A stretch of 64,000 bases of DNA from Kitasatospora sp. DSM 101779 (lineage in GTDB: Bacteria; Actinomycetota; Actinomycetes; Streptomycetales; Streptomycetaceae): assembly GCF_025655475.1 (NCBI RefSeq), contig NZ_JAHTIK010000001.1:830381-894380 (forward strand), read 5' to 3'. A program made the position numbers and the translations under genes. A model generated the notes under the pieces. The model saw only the letters and a list, made by a program, of their open reading frames with translations. It ran no database searches and had not been told where the DNA came from. This document shows, piece after piece, positions 15,511 through 24,487 of this stretch (its first letter is position 1; each line of letters begins with the position of its first letter).

Positions 15511-17514
15511 TCATGCAGGATCGGCCCGCTCACCCCCCGACAAAACGTGTGCGAACGCATGCCCGTCGCGCGACCGGGCCGACGGGAGCGCGCCCGGGGA
15601 TTTCCCCGATGGCACATCGGGTGCGGTGTCCGCGGCGAAGGCCCGCAGCAGGGCCCGGGCCGCGGTGTCGTTCTGGCGGAAGGCGGGGGCGTCGGTCCGC
15701 GGCCGGGCGAAGGCCGCGTAGCTGCGGGCGTTGGTGTGCGGGCCGAGGGCGAGCCGCCGCGGGTGGGGGGCGCCGTCGAGGGCCGGATCCAGCAGCCCGC
15801 CGTCGGCGGCGACCTCGATCAGGCCGGAGCGGTGGGTGTGCCCGGGGTCGGCGAGCACCTCCTCGCGGATCCGGCCGTCCCGCAGCAGTCGGCGCAGCAC
15901 CGGGTCGGCGGTGCGGCCGGCGGCGTGCCGCGGGAGGCGCGCCTCGATCAGCGCGGTGGCCCGGACCCGGCGGCCGGGCACGGTGGGGCTGTGGGCGACG
16001 AAGGTGCCGTCGCTCTCGTCGGGGACGATCGCGGTGTCGGCGCCGAGGAAGCGTACGACGCCGGCCTCGGAGAGGGCGAGCAGCTGGCGCAGCCGGAAGC
16101 CGGGCGGTCCGGAGGCGAGGTGGCTGAAGTACCCCGTCCACCAGCCGTCGAGGTCCTCGGCGACCGAGCGGGCCGACAGCCGGCCGGAGCCGAGCAGCCT
16201 CGGCAGCTGCCCGTACAGCGACAGCAGGGCGAGGAACGCGCCGAGGTCGGCGCTGTGCTCCGGGTCGGCCCGGCGGTCGGCGTCGGCGCGGACATGGGCC
16301 CGCAGGTGTTCCTGCAGCGATTCGCCGTCGGGCAGGAGCACCCCGGTGAGCGGCCGGTCCAGGTGTTCGAGGTCCAGCCGGTCGGCCGGGTCCGGCACCG
16401 CCACGGCGACGAGGGCCGCCCTCTCGGGGCCGTACCAGTCGAGCCGGTCGTAGGCGGCGAGGAACTCCGGCCAGGGCAGCGCGGTGCGTTCCGGATGGGC
16501 GTGGAACAGCTCGTGGTAGTAGCCGAAGCCGATCTCCTTGGCCATCAGCGGCCAGACGTCGCGGCGCAGTTCGAGCGGCCCGGGGCGGGCGACGAGGGCG
16601 TCGACCGCGGCTGCGTCGAAGTGGCGCGGCAGCGGGGCGGGCGGGCCCTGCAGCCGATAGTGGGTCTTGGAGTGGTAGGGGACACCGCGGCGGGAGCCCA
16701 GGTGGAGCACCGGTTCGCGGCCCGAGGGCAGGTAGCGCAGCCCGTCCGCGGCGGGTTCGAAGCGGCCGCCGCGCCCCTCGGTGAGCAGCGAGACCAGGTC
16801 GACGGCGGCCAGTCCCATGCCGTGCAACAGGACGTGCTCGCCGGGCCGCAGCGCGGAGAGGTCCGCGTCGGCGGAGTAGGCGGGCGGTAGGTGGAAGCGG
16901 CCGTGCCGGGCGGCGAAGGCGGCGTTCGCGCGGTGCTGCGCCTCGGGTGCGGAGTCCAGGTGGCCGAGGGCGAGGACGACCCGGTCCGCGGTGAGGACCC
17001 GGTCGGTGAGCCGGACGGACTGCGGGCCGTCGGCCGGGCCGGTGACCGCGTGCGCGGTGTCCCGGTGGACGGTGACGGTGACGTGCGGGGGCAGTTCGGC
17101 CACGGCGCGCCGGAACACCCAGTCCAGGTAGGCACTCTGGGCCCGGCGGGTCGGGAAGTCGGCCGGGGCGAGGGTGCGCAGCTCCTCGGCGAGTGCCGGG
17201 TCGGCCGGCGGCAGGAACGGGGGGTACGCCTCGGGGCGGGCGGCCCACTCGGCGAGGGACGGGCCGGGCCGGACGGGTCCGGCGACGGTGGACCGTTCGT
17301 CGGTGAACATGGTGACGTCCTCGGCCATCGAGTTCATCCGCAGCAGCGGGGACTGCTCGTGCCGCCAGATCCGCCCGCCGCCGGGCGGGTGCGGGTCGAC
17401 CAGGTGGATGTGCAACGGTCGTTGCGCGGGCAGGAGTTCGGGTGCGTTGGCGGCGATCCGCTCCAGCAGTCCGGTGCCGCGCGGCCCGGCGCCGACGATG
17501 ACCAGCGCGCTCAC
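15511..17514 (-). CDS. FAD/NAD(P)-binding protein (NAD_binding_9 type)
   Basis: A 667-residue flavoprotein whose N-terminus reads ALVIVGAGPRGTGLLERI, the dinucleotide-binding signature of the FAD-NAD(P)-binding family PF13454. Further conserved blocks include the GGRIWRHEQSPLLRMNS segment and VLALGHLDS. The enzymatic reaction is unknown; relatives are likely N- or S-oxygenases or dehydrogenases. Its GTG overlaps the permease stop by 4 bp (GTGA, 17511-17514), so it is coupled to an amino-acid ABC transporter subunit and faces the monooxygenase operon, implying a role in processing the imported compound. Confidence 0.82.
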   Translation of the reverse strand: MSALVIVGAGPRGTGLLERIAANAPELLPAQRPLHIHLVDPHPPGGGRIWRHEQSPLLRMNSMAEDVTMFTDERSTVAGPVRPGPSLAEWAARPEAYPPFLPPADPALAEELRTLAPADFPTRRAQSAYLDWVFRRAVAELPPHVTVTVHRDTAHAVTGPADGPQSVRLTDRVLTADRVVLALGHLDSAPEAQHRANAAFAARHGRFHLPPAYSADADLSALRPGEHVLLHGMGLAAVDLVSLLTEGRGGRFEPAADGLRYLPSGREPVLHLGSRRGVPYHSKTHYRLQGPPAPLPRHFDAAAVDALVARPGPLELRRDVWPLMAKEIGFGYYHELFHAHPERTALPWPEFLAAYDRLDWYGPERAALVAVAVPDPADRLDLEHLDRPLTGVLLPDGESLQEHLRAHVRADADRRADPEHSADLGAFLALLSLYGQLPRLLGSGRLSARSVAEDLDGWWTGYFSHLASGPPGFRLRQLLALSEAGVVRFLGADTAIVPDESDGTFVAHSPTVPGRRVRATALIEARLPRHAAGRTADPVLRRLLRDGRIREEVLADPGHTHRSGLIEVAADGGLLDPALDGAPHPRRLALGPHTNARSYAAFARPRTDAPAFRQNDTAARALLRAFAADTAPDVPSGKSPGALPSARSRDGHAFAHVLSGGERADPA

Positions 17515-18461
17515 CGGGCCGGCTCCCGCCGTCCGGGTCCGAACGCCGCCCGCAGCCGGGCGAGCGGGGTCGGCGGCTGCTCGTCGCGGCCGGCGCCGCG
17601 GGCGTAGTGCCGCTCGACGTAGTACTGGCCCACGGAGAGCACGCTGGTCACCGCGATGTACCAGAGCGTGGCCACCACCAGCAGCGGGATCACCTGGTAG
17701 GTCTGGTTGTAGATCAGCTGAGCGGAGAAGAGCAGGTCGTGCACGGCGAGCACGCTGACGATGCTGGTGCCCTTGAGGGTGCCGATCAGCATGTTGCCGG
17801 CGGTCGGCACGATCGAGCGCATCGCCTGCGGCAGGACGATCCGGCGCAGCACACGGGCGGGGCGCAGCCCGAGCGACTGGGCGGCCTCCAACTGGCCCTG
17901 GTCGACGGAGAGGATGCCGGCCCGGACGACCTCGGCGGCGAACGCGGCTTCGTGCAGGGTGAGTCCGACGATCGCGGTGGCGGTCGGCCCGAGCAGGTTC
18001 ACCGTCTTCACGCTGAGCAGTTCGGGCCCGTACGGGACGCCGAGCGAGAAGGTCGGGTAGAGCGCGCCGATGTTGAACCAGAAGAGCAGTTGGACGAGGA
18101 CGGGCGTGGCCCGGAAGACCCAGACGTAGCCGCGGCTCAGTGCGGCGAGCACCGGGTTGCCGGACAGCCGGGCGGCCGCGAGCAGGGTGCCGAGGGCGAA
18201 GCCGAGCGCCATGACGGCGGCGGTCAGCCACAGGGTGAGTACCAGGCCGTGCAGGATCGCGGTCGAGGTGAGGTACTGGCCGACCACGTCCCACTGGAAG
18301 GCGCGGTTGTGCGCGACCGAGTTCAGCAGCAGTCCGACGGCGAGCAGGGCGAGCACGGCGGCGAGCGTCCGGCCGGGTCGGCGGCGGGCGACGATCGGCA
18401 GGTCGGTGTCGGCGGGCGGTGGGGCGAGTGCGGCGGGCAGGACGTCGTGCGACGTGGCCAT
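17511..18461 (-). CDS. Amino-acid ABC transporter permease (divergent)
   Basis: A 316-residue polar-amino-acid-type (HisM/GlnP) permease with a short cytoplasmic N-terminus and about 5-6 helices. The EAA loop that docks on the ATPase is [22 protein letters not shown], and TPVLVQLLFWFN is typical of the family. It is a paralogue of the permease at 21654-22622 on the other strand, and no other ATPase is near, so the two permeases probably form a heterodimer with the ATPase at 22619. ATG 18461 has GGAG 10 bases upstream. Confidence 0.92.
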   Translation of the reverse strand: MATSHDVLPAALAPPPADTDLPIVARRRPGRTLAAVLALLAVGLLLNSVAHNRAFQWDVVGQYLTSTAILHGLVLTLWLTAAVMALGFALGTLLAAARLSGNPVLAALSRGYVWVFRATPVLVQLLFWFNIGALYPTFSLGVPYGPELLSVKTVNLLGPTATAIVGLTLHEAAFAAEVVRAGILSVDQGQLEAAQSLGLRPARVLRRIVLPQAMRSIVPTAGNMLIGTLKGTSIVSVLAVHDLLFSAQLIYNQTYQVIPLLVVATLWYIAVTSVLSVGQYYVERHYARGAGRDEQPPTPLARLRAAFGPGRREPAR

Positions 18462-18642
18462 GGGGACTCCGGGGCGGACGCGGGCAGGGGTCTGCTGGTC
18501 CGTCACGCGCGCCGCGTCCCTCAACACGGCGGGAGCCGACGGGACTTCGGCCGGCTCCTGGGCACCTCGCTCGGGCCGATCGTACGCGTGCCGCAGCGGC
18601 GGGTGTCAAGGGCGTTCCGGCCGTCCCGGATCCGGACGGAGG

Positions 18643-18672
18643 TTGACGAACTCCACGGTTCACTGCTCAACT
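18643..18672 (+). promoter_or_regulatory. Promoter of the Cys leader peptide and sulfur operon
   Basis: TTGACG (18643-18648), 18-bp spacer and TCAACT (18667-18672) end six bases before the leader-peptide ATG, so the transcript probably begins at or next to that ATG. An inverted repeat GGAG...CTCC surrounds the -35. Confidence 0.5.
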
Positions 18673-18678
18673 TGCCGC

Positions 18679-18756
18679 ATGTACGCCGAGCAGCCCCTGG
18701 TCACGCGCGGCCACATCGACTTCGGTCGGGTGTGGTCCGCGGCGTGTTGCGGCTGA
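18679..18756 (+). CDS. Tandem-Cys leader peptide of the sulfur operon
   Basis: A 25-residue ORF reading PLVTRGHIDFGRVWSAACCG at its C-terminal end, matching the conserved actinobacterial putative leader peptide pattern (LVTRxHIDxxRVxSAxC). The two adjacent Cys codons before the stop are the hallmark of cysteine-responsive attenuation, in which ribosome stalling at Cys codons changes downstream expression; polycysteine leaders of this kind are described in mycobacteria. It precedes the monooxygenase/transport operon by 267 bases, which include a perfect 8-bp hairpin at 18897-18915. A -10-like box six bases before the ATG suggests leaderless translation. Confidence 0.78.
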   Translation: MYAEQPLVTRGHIDFGRVWSAACCG

Positions 18757-19023
18757 CCCGGCAGCAGGCCGTCTGACCGGCCCGTCGTCCTTCCGGGCGG
18801 CACTCCCTCGTCCGCCCCGCCGTGTTGGGGCCGGCTCCCGTCCGCCCGCTGCGGACCTCCCGGCATGCTGCCGCCGCCTTTCCGCGCACCCGCTCCCGCC
18901 GACGCACCGTCGGCGTCCGTCGCGCACCCGTCCGTCCACCACCCGTACTGCCGGGCGGCCCTGCCACGCGCCCCGCCGCGCGCGTGCTCCACCCTGCCCG
19001 CCCCCGTAGAGAGGCCATGCACC
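18757..19023 (+). promoter_or_regulatory. Leader region between Cys peptide and monooxygenase gene
   Basis: No gene is visible in these 267 bases. They hold a perfect 8-bp hairpin (CGCCGACG at 18897-18904, complement at 18908-18915, 3-nt loop) and several GC-rich inverted segments that could alternate with it. This would be the expression platform of a Cys-leader attenuator. The next gene has GAGAGG about 11 bases before its ATG. Confidence 0.4.
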
Positions 19024-20175
19024 ATGCCCGTCGAGTTCCTCGGCATCGCCGCCACCGGCGACGGCTCGGAGACCACGCCCCGCACCACCGCCGCGTTCGA
19101 CCGCGACTACACGCTGCGGCTCGCCCGCGCCCACGAGGACAACGGCTGGGACCGCGTCCTGTTCGCCTACGGCGCCGGCTCCCCGGAGCCAGCGGCGGCC
19201 GCCGCCTTCCTCGCCTCGAAGCTGGACCAGCTGCAGATCCTGTTGGCGCACCGGCCCAACGTCTCGTACCCGACGTTCGCGGCGAAGACCTTCGCGACCC
19301 TGGACCGGATCAGCGACGGCCGGCTCACCGTCCACTTCATCACCGGCGGCAACGACCACGAGCAGCGCCGCGAGGGCGACTACCTCACCAAGGACGAGCG
19401 CTACGAGCGCACCCGCGAGTACATCGGCATCGTCAAGAAGGCCTGGACGTCCCACGAGCCGTTCGACCACGAGGGCGCCCACTACCGCTTCGAGGACTTC
19501 GTCTCCGACGTCTTCCCCGTGCAGCAGCCCCGGCCGGGCGTGTCCTTCGGCGGCTCCTCCGAGGCGGCGTACGCGGCCGGTGGCGCGGAGGCGGACGTCT
19601 ACTGCCTGTGGGGCGAGCCGCTGGCCCGCACCGCCGAGCAGATCGAGAAGGTCGAGCAGGCCGCCCGCGCAGCGGGCCGCGCCGACACCCCGCGGATCCA
19701 GGTCGCGTTCCGGCCGATCATCGCCGCCACCGAGGAACTCGCGTGGGAGAAGGCGCACCGGACGGTCGGCGCGATCAGGGACCGGCGGGCCGGCGGCGAC
19801 CTGGTGCGGCGGCGTTCCGCGGAGGCCCCGGAGAACACCGGGTCGCAGCGGCTGATCGCCATCGCCGAGGCCGGCGAGCGCTACGACCGTGCGCTGTGGA
19901 CGCCCACCGCGGCCGCGACCGGCGGCGCCGGCAACTCCAACGCCCTGGTGGGTACCCCCGAGACGGTCGCCGAGGCACTGCTCGACTACTACGACCTGGG
20001 CGTGGACATCATCTCCGCCCGCGGCTACGACCACGTCGCCGACGCGGTCGACTTCGGGCGGTACGTCATCCCGATCGTCCGGGAGGAGGTCGCGAAGCGG
20101 GACGCCGCGAAGGCCGCCGCCCTGGCCGCGGCGAAGGAGCGCGACCGGCAGCAGCTGATCGCGGTCCAGGCGTGA
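19024..20175 (+). CDS. LLM-class flavin monooxygenase, SsuD-like
   Basis: A 383-residue member of the luciferase-like FMNH2-dependent monooxygenases. The core segments resemble alkanesulfonate monooxygenase SsuD and the Bacillus CmoO/CmoJ enzymes: LLAHRPNVSYPTFAAKTFAT, LDRISDGRLTVHFITGGN and the YERTREYIGIVKKAW helix. It would oxidise an organosulfur substrate, cleaving a C-S bond or oxidising sulfur, with reduced FMN from a partner reductase not found here. It is the first enzyme after the Cys leader and overlaps the GNAT gene by 4 bp (GTGA). Confidence 0.9.
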   Translation: MPVEFLGIAATGDGSETTPRTTAAFDRDYTLRLARAHEDNGWDRVLFAYGAGSPEPAAAAAFLASKLDQLQILLAHRPNVSYPTFAAKTFATLDRISDGRLTVHFITGGNDHEQRREGDYLTKDERYERTREYIGIVKKAWTSHEPFDHEGAHYRFEDFVSDVFPVQQPRPGVSFGGSSEAAYAAGGAEADVYCLWGEPLARTAEQIEKVEQAARAAGRADTPRIQVAFRPIIAATEELAWEKAHRTVGAIRDRRAGGDLVRRRSAEAPENTGSQRLIAIAEAGERYDRALWTPTAAATGGAGNSNALVGTPETVAEALLDYYDLGVDIISARGYDHVADAVDFGRYVIPIVREEVAKRDAAKAAALAAAKERDRQQLIAVQA

Positions 20176-20693
20176 GCACCACCGTCGAGATCCGGGCCGC
20201 CCGGCTGGACGAACCGGTCGCCGAGCCGCTGGTGCGCGAGCTCACCCACGAGTACGTCAGCCGCTACGGACCGGGCGGCCACGAGGAGATGGCGCGCTAC
20301 CCGGTCGAGGAGTTCGCCCCGCCGGGCGGCCTGCTGCTGCTCCTGCTGGAGCAGGGCGCACCGGTCGCCGGCGGTGCCTACCGGCGCCACGGTGATCCCG
20401 GCACCGCCGAGGTGAAACGGATGTGGACGCACTCCGCGCACCGGCGCCGGGGCCTGGCCCGGCGGGTCCTCGCCGAACTGGAGCGGGCCGCGGCGGCGGA
20501 GGGCTACCGGCGGTTCTTCCTCACCACCGGCTCCCGCCAGCCCGAGGCCCGGCAGCTCTACCTCGCGGCCGGCTACACACCGCTGTTCGACCTGGACGCG
20601 CCCCCGGGCGCCCTGCACCCGCTGCCCTTCGAGAAGGACCTGACGGACCGCCGCCCGGCGGCCCCCGAACCGAGAGAGGCCCCCGAACCGTGA
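20172..20693 (+). CDS. GNAT-family N-acetyltransferase
   Basis: A 173-residue acetyltransferase with the acetyl-CoA binding motif A (VKRMWTHSAHRRRGLARRVLAELE). The Arg/Gly-rich loop HRRRGLA is the pyrophosphate-binding Q/RxxGxG/A site. In the Bacillus ytmI operon (snaA-tcyJKLMN-cmo genes) a GNAT enzyme acetylates S-modified cysteine before monooxygenation, and this gene sits in the same gene company. GTG start overlapping the monooxygenase stop; its own stop overlaps the next GTG. The C-terminal tail is Pro-rich. Confidence 0.85.
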   Translation: MSTTVEIRAARLDEPVAEPLVRELTHEYVSRYGPGGHEEMARYPVEEFAPPGGLLLLLLEQGAPVAGGAYRRHGDPGTAEVKRMWTHSAHRRRGLARRVLAELERAAAAEGYRRFFLTTGSRQPEARQLYLAAGYTPLFDLDAPPGALHPLPFEKDLTDRRPAAPEPREAPEP

Positions 20694-21622
20694 GCCGCAC
20701 ACCCGCCGCCGTCGCAGCCGCCGCCGCCGTATTCCTCCTGGCCGGCTGCGGCGCGGACCCGGTACCGGCCGGGCCCGCGGCCGGAGCCTCCGCGGTCGAG
20801 GCCGCCTCCCACGACGTGGTGTCCGGCGTGCGGAAGGTCGACGCGATCGCCGCACTGCTGCCCGAGGAGGTACGGAAGTCCGGCACGATCCGGCTCGGCG
20901 GCGCCGTCGGCGCCCCGCCGAGCGCCTTCTACCCGGATCCGGCGAAGAAGACCCCGGCCGGGCTGGACGTCGACGTCGCCGACGCCGTCGCCAAGGTCCT
21001 CGGCCTCGCCGTACAGCGCGAGGACGCCGCCTTCGAGACCATCCTGCCCGCCCTCGGCAGCGGCAAGTACGACGTCGGCACCGGCAACTTCGGCGTCACC
21101 ACCGCCCGGCTGAGGACCATCGACTTCGTCACGTACATCGACGACGGCCAGGGCTTCGCCGTCCGCAAGGACGACACCAGGTTGCAGCAGGTCACCGACC
21201 TCGTCCAGCTCTGCGGCCTCACCATCGGCACCGGCGCCGGCACCACCTTCGAGACCACGCTCAACGCCAGGAAGGACGTCTGCGCCGCGGCCGGCCGCAA
21301 GCCCTACGAGGTCAGGGCGTTCTCCGACAGCGGCGCCGTCCTGACCGGGCTGCAGCAGGGCCGGATCGACGTGGTGATGTCCACCATCAACGGGCTGCGC
21401 CACCAGGCCGCCCAGCCCGCCGCAGGCACCCGCTTCCTCGGCGAGTTCCACCGTCTCGACGTCGGCTTCGCGTTCAAGAAGGGCTCGCCGCTCACCCCTG
21501 CCTTCCAGGCCGCCGTCAACCAGTTGATCAAGGACGGCACGTACGCACGCATCCTGCAGAAGTGGGGCACCGGGGACTCCGCGGTCACCGCCTCGCAGAT
21601 CAGCCCGCCCGAGCACCCGTGA
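20690..21622 (+). CDS. Amino-acid ABC transporter substrate-binding lipoprotein, copy 1
   Basis: A 310-residue family-3 periplasmic-type binding protein, exported as a lipoprotein: signal helix then lipobox LLAGC. It has the two-lobe pattern of polar amino-acid receptors (GLDVDVADAVAKVLG, GSGKYDVGTGNFGVT). A membrane-proximal segment KVDAIAALLPEEVRKSGTI recurs in the second receptor at 23420, so the two are paralogues. GTG start overlaps the GNAT stop (GTGA). Confidence 0.92.
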   Translation: MSRTPAAVAAAAAVFLLAGCGADPVPAGPAAGASAVEAASHDVVSGVRKVDAIAALLPEEVRKSGTIRLGGAVGAPPSAFYPDPAKKTPAGLDVDVADAVAKVLGLAVQREDAAFETILPALGSGKYDVGTGNFGVTTARLRTIDFVTYIDDGQGFAVRKDDTRLQQVTDLVQLCGLTIGTGAGTTFETTLNARKDVCAAAGRKPYEVRAFSDSGAVLTGLQQGRIDVVMSTINGLRHQAAQPAAGTRFLGEFHRLDVGFAFKKGSPLTPAFQAAVNQLIKDGTYARILQKWGTGDSAVTASQISPPEHP

Positions 21623-21653
21623 TCCCGTGTCCGCCCCGCAGAGGAGTCCCGCC

Positions 21654-22622
21654 ATGACCACCACCGCGCCCGCGCAGACCGCCGGGCCGAGAACCGGGCC
21701 GCCCGGCGACGCCGGCCTCCCGGTCGTCCCCGCCCGCCACCCGTGGCGCTGGGCGGCCGGCGCCGCCGCCCTCGTCCTGGTCGCGCAGTTCCTGCACGGC
21801 CTCGCCACCAACCCGGGCTGGGACTGGCCCACCTTCCGGGTCTACTTCGCCACCGGCACGATCCTCCAGGCCGTCGGCACCACCCTCCGGCTCACCTTCT
21901 GGGCCACCCTGCTGGGCTTCGCGCTCGGCGCGGTGGTGGCCGCGCTGCGGCTCTCCCGCAGCGCGATCCTGCAGACCATCGGCTGGACGTACGTCTGGGC
22001 GTTCCGCTCGATCCCGCTCATCGTCCAGCTGGTCTTCTGGTTCAACCTCTCCTACCTGTACCGGCGGTTCGGCCTCGGCGTCCCCTTCGGGCCGGTTCTT
22101 TGGGAGTTCGACACCGTGCACGTGCTCGGCGCGTTCGGCGCCGCCGTCCTCGGGCTCGCCCTGCACCAGGCCGCCTACGCCGCGGAGATCATCCGTGCCG
22201 GGGTGATCGCCGTCGACACCGGTCAGCTGGAGGCCGCCGCGGCCCTCGGCATCCCCCGGCTGCGGCAGGCCCGGCGGATCGTCCTGCCGCAGGCCATGCG
22301 CGGCATCCTGCCGAACGCCGCCAACGAGATCGTCTCGCTGTTCAAGGCCACCTCGGTGGTCTACGTGATGGCGATCGGCGAACTCTTCTACCAGGTCCAG
22401 GTGGTCTACGGCCGCACCGGCCGGGTCGTCCCGCTGCTCATGGTCGCCACCGCCTGGTACGTGCTGCTCACCACCCTGCTGTCGATCGGCCAGTTCTGGG
22501 TCGAGCGGCACTTCGCCCGCGGCGCCGACCGCACCCCGCCGCCCGGGCCGCTACGCCGGGCCCGGGACCTCGTCCGCCGGATCACCGACGACCGGCTCAG
22601 CCCCTCGGGAGGCCCGCGATGA
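21654..22622 (+). CDS. Amino-acid ABC transporter permease
   Basis: A 322-residue HisM/GlnP-type permease with an N-terminal cytoplasmic region and about five helices; the ATPase-docking EAA loop reads [20 protein letters not shown]. The segment [13 protein letters not shown] mirrors the divergent permease at 17511. Start ATG 21654 with GAGGAG 8 bases upstream is preferred over GTG 21627. Its stop overlaps the ATPase ATG by 4 bp (ATGA), so permease and ATPase are made in coupled amounts. Confidence 0.92.
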   Translation: MTTTAPAQTAGPRTGPPGDAGLPVVPARHPWRWAAGAAALVLVAQFLHGLATNPGWDWPTFRVYFATGTILQAVGTTLRLTFWATLLGFALGAVVAALRLSRSAILQTIGWTYVWAFRSIPLIVQLVFWFNLSYLYRRFGLGVPFGPVLWEFDTVHVLGAFGAAVLGLALHQAAYAAEIIRAGVIAVDTGQLEAAAALGIPRLRQARRIVLPQAMRGILPNAANEIVSLFKATSVVYVMAIGELFYQVQVVYGRTGRVVPLLMVATAWYVLLTTLLSIGQFWVERHFARGADRTPPPGPLRRARDLVRRITDDRLSPSGGPR

Positions 22623-23386
22623 CCGCGACCGCCATGGTGGACGTCCGTGGCGTCCACAAGAGCTTCGGCCGGCTGGAGGTGCTGCGCGGCGTCGACCTGC
22701 AGGCCGCCCCCGGCTCGGTCACCGTCGTGCTCGGCCCGTCCGGCTCCGGCAAGTCCACCCTGCTGCGGGCGATCAACCACCTGGAGAAGCTGGACCGCGG
22801 CACCGTATCCGTCGACGGCGAACTCATCGGCTACCGCCGCTCCGGCGGCCGGCTGTACGAGCTCAAGGAGCGCGAGGTGCTGCGCCAGCGCACCCGGCTC
22901 GGCTTCGTCTTCCAGAACTTCAACCTCTTCCCGCACCTCACCGTGCTGGAGAACCTGACCGAGGCGCCGGTGAGCGCCCTCGGCAAGTCCAGGGCCGAGG
23001 CCCGGGCCACCGCCCTGGAGCTGCTCGCCCGGGTCGGGCTCGCGGACAAGGCCGAGGAGTACCCGCGCCGGCTCTCCGGCGGCCAGCAGCAGCGGGTCGC
23101 GATCGCCCGGGCGCTCGCCCTGGAGCCCAAGGTGCTGCTCTTCGACGAGCCCACCTCGGCGCTCGACCCCGAACTGGTCGGCGAGGTGCTGGACGTGATC
23201 CGGGACCTCGCCGCGGCCGGCACCACCATGATCGTCGTCACCCACGAGATCGGCTTCGCCCGCGAGGTCGCCGACACCGTCGTCTTCATGGACGGCGGCG
23301 TGGTCGTCGAACAGGGCCCGCCGGAGGCCGTCCTCGACCACCCGCAGCACGAACGCACCCGCGCCTTCCTCTCCAAGGTCCTCTGA
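22619..23386 (+). CDS. Amino-acid ABC transporter ATP-binding protein
   Basis: A 255-residue ABC ATPase of the GlnQ/HisP type. All motifs are intact: Walker [11 protein letters not shown]-loop QNFNLF, signature LSGGQQQR, Walker [13 protein letters not shown] and H-loop VVTHE. A short insertion before the Q-loop ([15 protein letters not shown]) resembles cystine/TcyN-type ATPases, which fits the sulfur-locus reading. It is the only ATPase here and should serve both permeases. Confidence 0.95.
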   Translation: MTATAMVDVRGVHKSFGRLEVLRGVDLQAAPGSVTVVLGPSGSGKSTLLRAINHLEKLDRGTVSVDGELIGYRRSGGRLYELKEREVLRQRTRLGFVFQNFNLFPHLTVLENLTEAPVSALGKSRAEARATALELLARVGLADKAEEYPRRLSGGQQQRVAIARALALEPKVLLFDEPTSALDPELVGEVLDVIRDLAAAGTTMIVVTHEIGFAREVADTVVFMDGGVVVEQGPPEAVLDHPQHERTRAFLSKVL

Positions 23387-23419
23387 CGTTCCCTCCGAAC
23401 ACCGCACAGGAGTCCCGCC

Positions 23420-24397
23420 GTGTCCCTCCCCCGCCGTGCCCTCGCCGCCGCTGCCGCCGCCCTCCTCCTCACCGCCTGCGGCTCCGCCTCCACCGGCGCG
23501 TCCGCCGACCTCGCGGGAGCGAAGTCCGGCACCGCCCCCAACGGCGTCACGATCAACCTGACCCCGAACCAGCACCGCGTCACCACACCCAAGGTGGACG
23601 CGATCGCCGCCCTCGTCCCGGCGGAGATCCGCCGAAGAGGCACCCTCCAGGTGGTCGACTCCCTGGGCACCGTCCCGCCGCTCGACTTCCACGCCACCGA
23701 CGACCGGACGATCATCGGCGCCGAACCGGACCTCGCGCACCTGATCGGCAACGTCCTCGGGCTGGAGGTCGAACTCAACCCGGTCTCCTGGGAGAACGTC
23801 TTCGTCGGCCTCGACAGCGGCAAGTACGACCTCGGTATCACCAACATCACGGTCACCGAGGCCCGCAAGGAGAAGTACGACTTCGCCACCTACCGGCTGG
23901 ACATCCTCGGCTTCGAGGCGAAGAAGGGCGGCAGCTGGCGCGTCACCGGACCGAAGGACGTCGCCGGGCACACCATCGGCACCTCCTCCGGCACCAACCA
24001 GGAGAAGCTGCTCATCGCCTGGAACGAGCAGAACGTCCGCGCGGGCCTCAAGCCGGTCGACATCAAGTACTACCAGAACTCCTCCGACTACTACCTGGCG
24101 CTCTCCTCGGGCCGGATCGACGCCTGGCTCGGACCCAACCCGACCGAGGCCTTCCACGCCGCGCAGACCGGCGAGACCGAGGTGATCGGCACGTACTCCG
24201 GCGGCGGCGCCGACGTCCTCGGCAAGATCGCCGCCACCACCAGGAAGGACAACGGGCTGGTCAAGGCGGTGAACGCGGCCATCAACGAAATCATCCGGAA
24301 CGGCACCTACGGACAGGTCCTCAAGCGCTGGGGCCTGGACGGCGAGGCCGTGCGGACCTCCGAGATCAACCCGCCCGGCCTGCCCAAAACCGGCTGA
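23420..24397 (+). CDS. Amino-acid ABC transporter substrate-binding lipoprotein, copy 2
   Basis: A 325-residue receptor with lipobox LLTAC, about half-similar to the receptor at 20690 (shared KVDAIAAL-PxEI/V). The ligand cleft contains SGKYDLGITNITVTEARKEKYDF and a DAWLGPNPTEA segment. Two receptors on one transporter usually widen substrate range. GTG start with AGGAG upstream. A hairpin terminator at 24405-24434 ends the operon. Confidence 0.92.
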   Translation: MSLPRRALAAAAAALLLTACGSASTGASADLAGAKSGTAPNGVTINLTPNQHRVTTPKVDAIAALVPAEIRRRGTLQVVDSLGTVPPLDFHATDDRTIIGAEPDLAHLIGNVLGLEVELNPVSWENVFVGLDSGKYDLGITNITVTEARKEKYDFATYRLDILGFEAKKGGSWRVTGPKDVAGHTIGTSSGTNQEKLLIAWNEQNVRAGLKPVDIKYYQNSSDYYLALSSGRIDAWLGPNPTEAFHAAQTGETEVIGTYSGGGADVLGKIAATTRKDNGLVKAVNAAINEIIRNGTYGQVLKRWGLDGEAVRTSEINPPGLPKTG

Positions 24398-24404
24398 CAA
24401 CGGC

Positions 24405-24434
24405 GGCCCGCCCCCGCCGGGGGGGGGGCGGGCC
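24405..24434 (+). terminator. Hairpin terminator of the sulfur operon
   Basis: A perfect 11-bp stem (24405-24415 with 24424-24434), 8-nt loop, 7 bases after the last receptor gene. Confidence 0.8.
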
Positions 24435-24487
24435 GGTCTTCGGCATCCCCCTGTCAGGAATCGCCGGGCGGGGTTAGCCTGCTCGGC

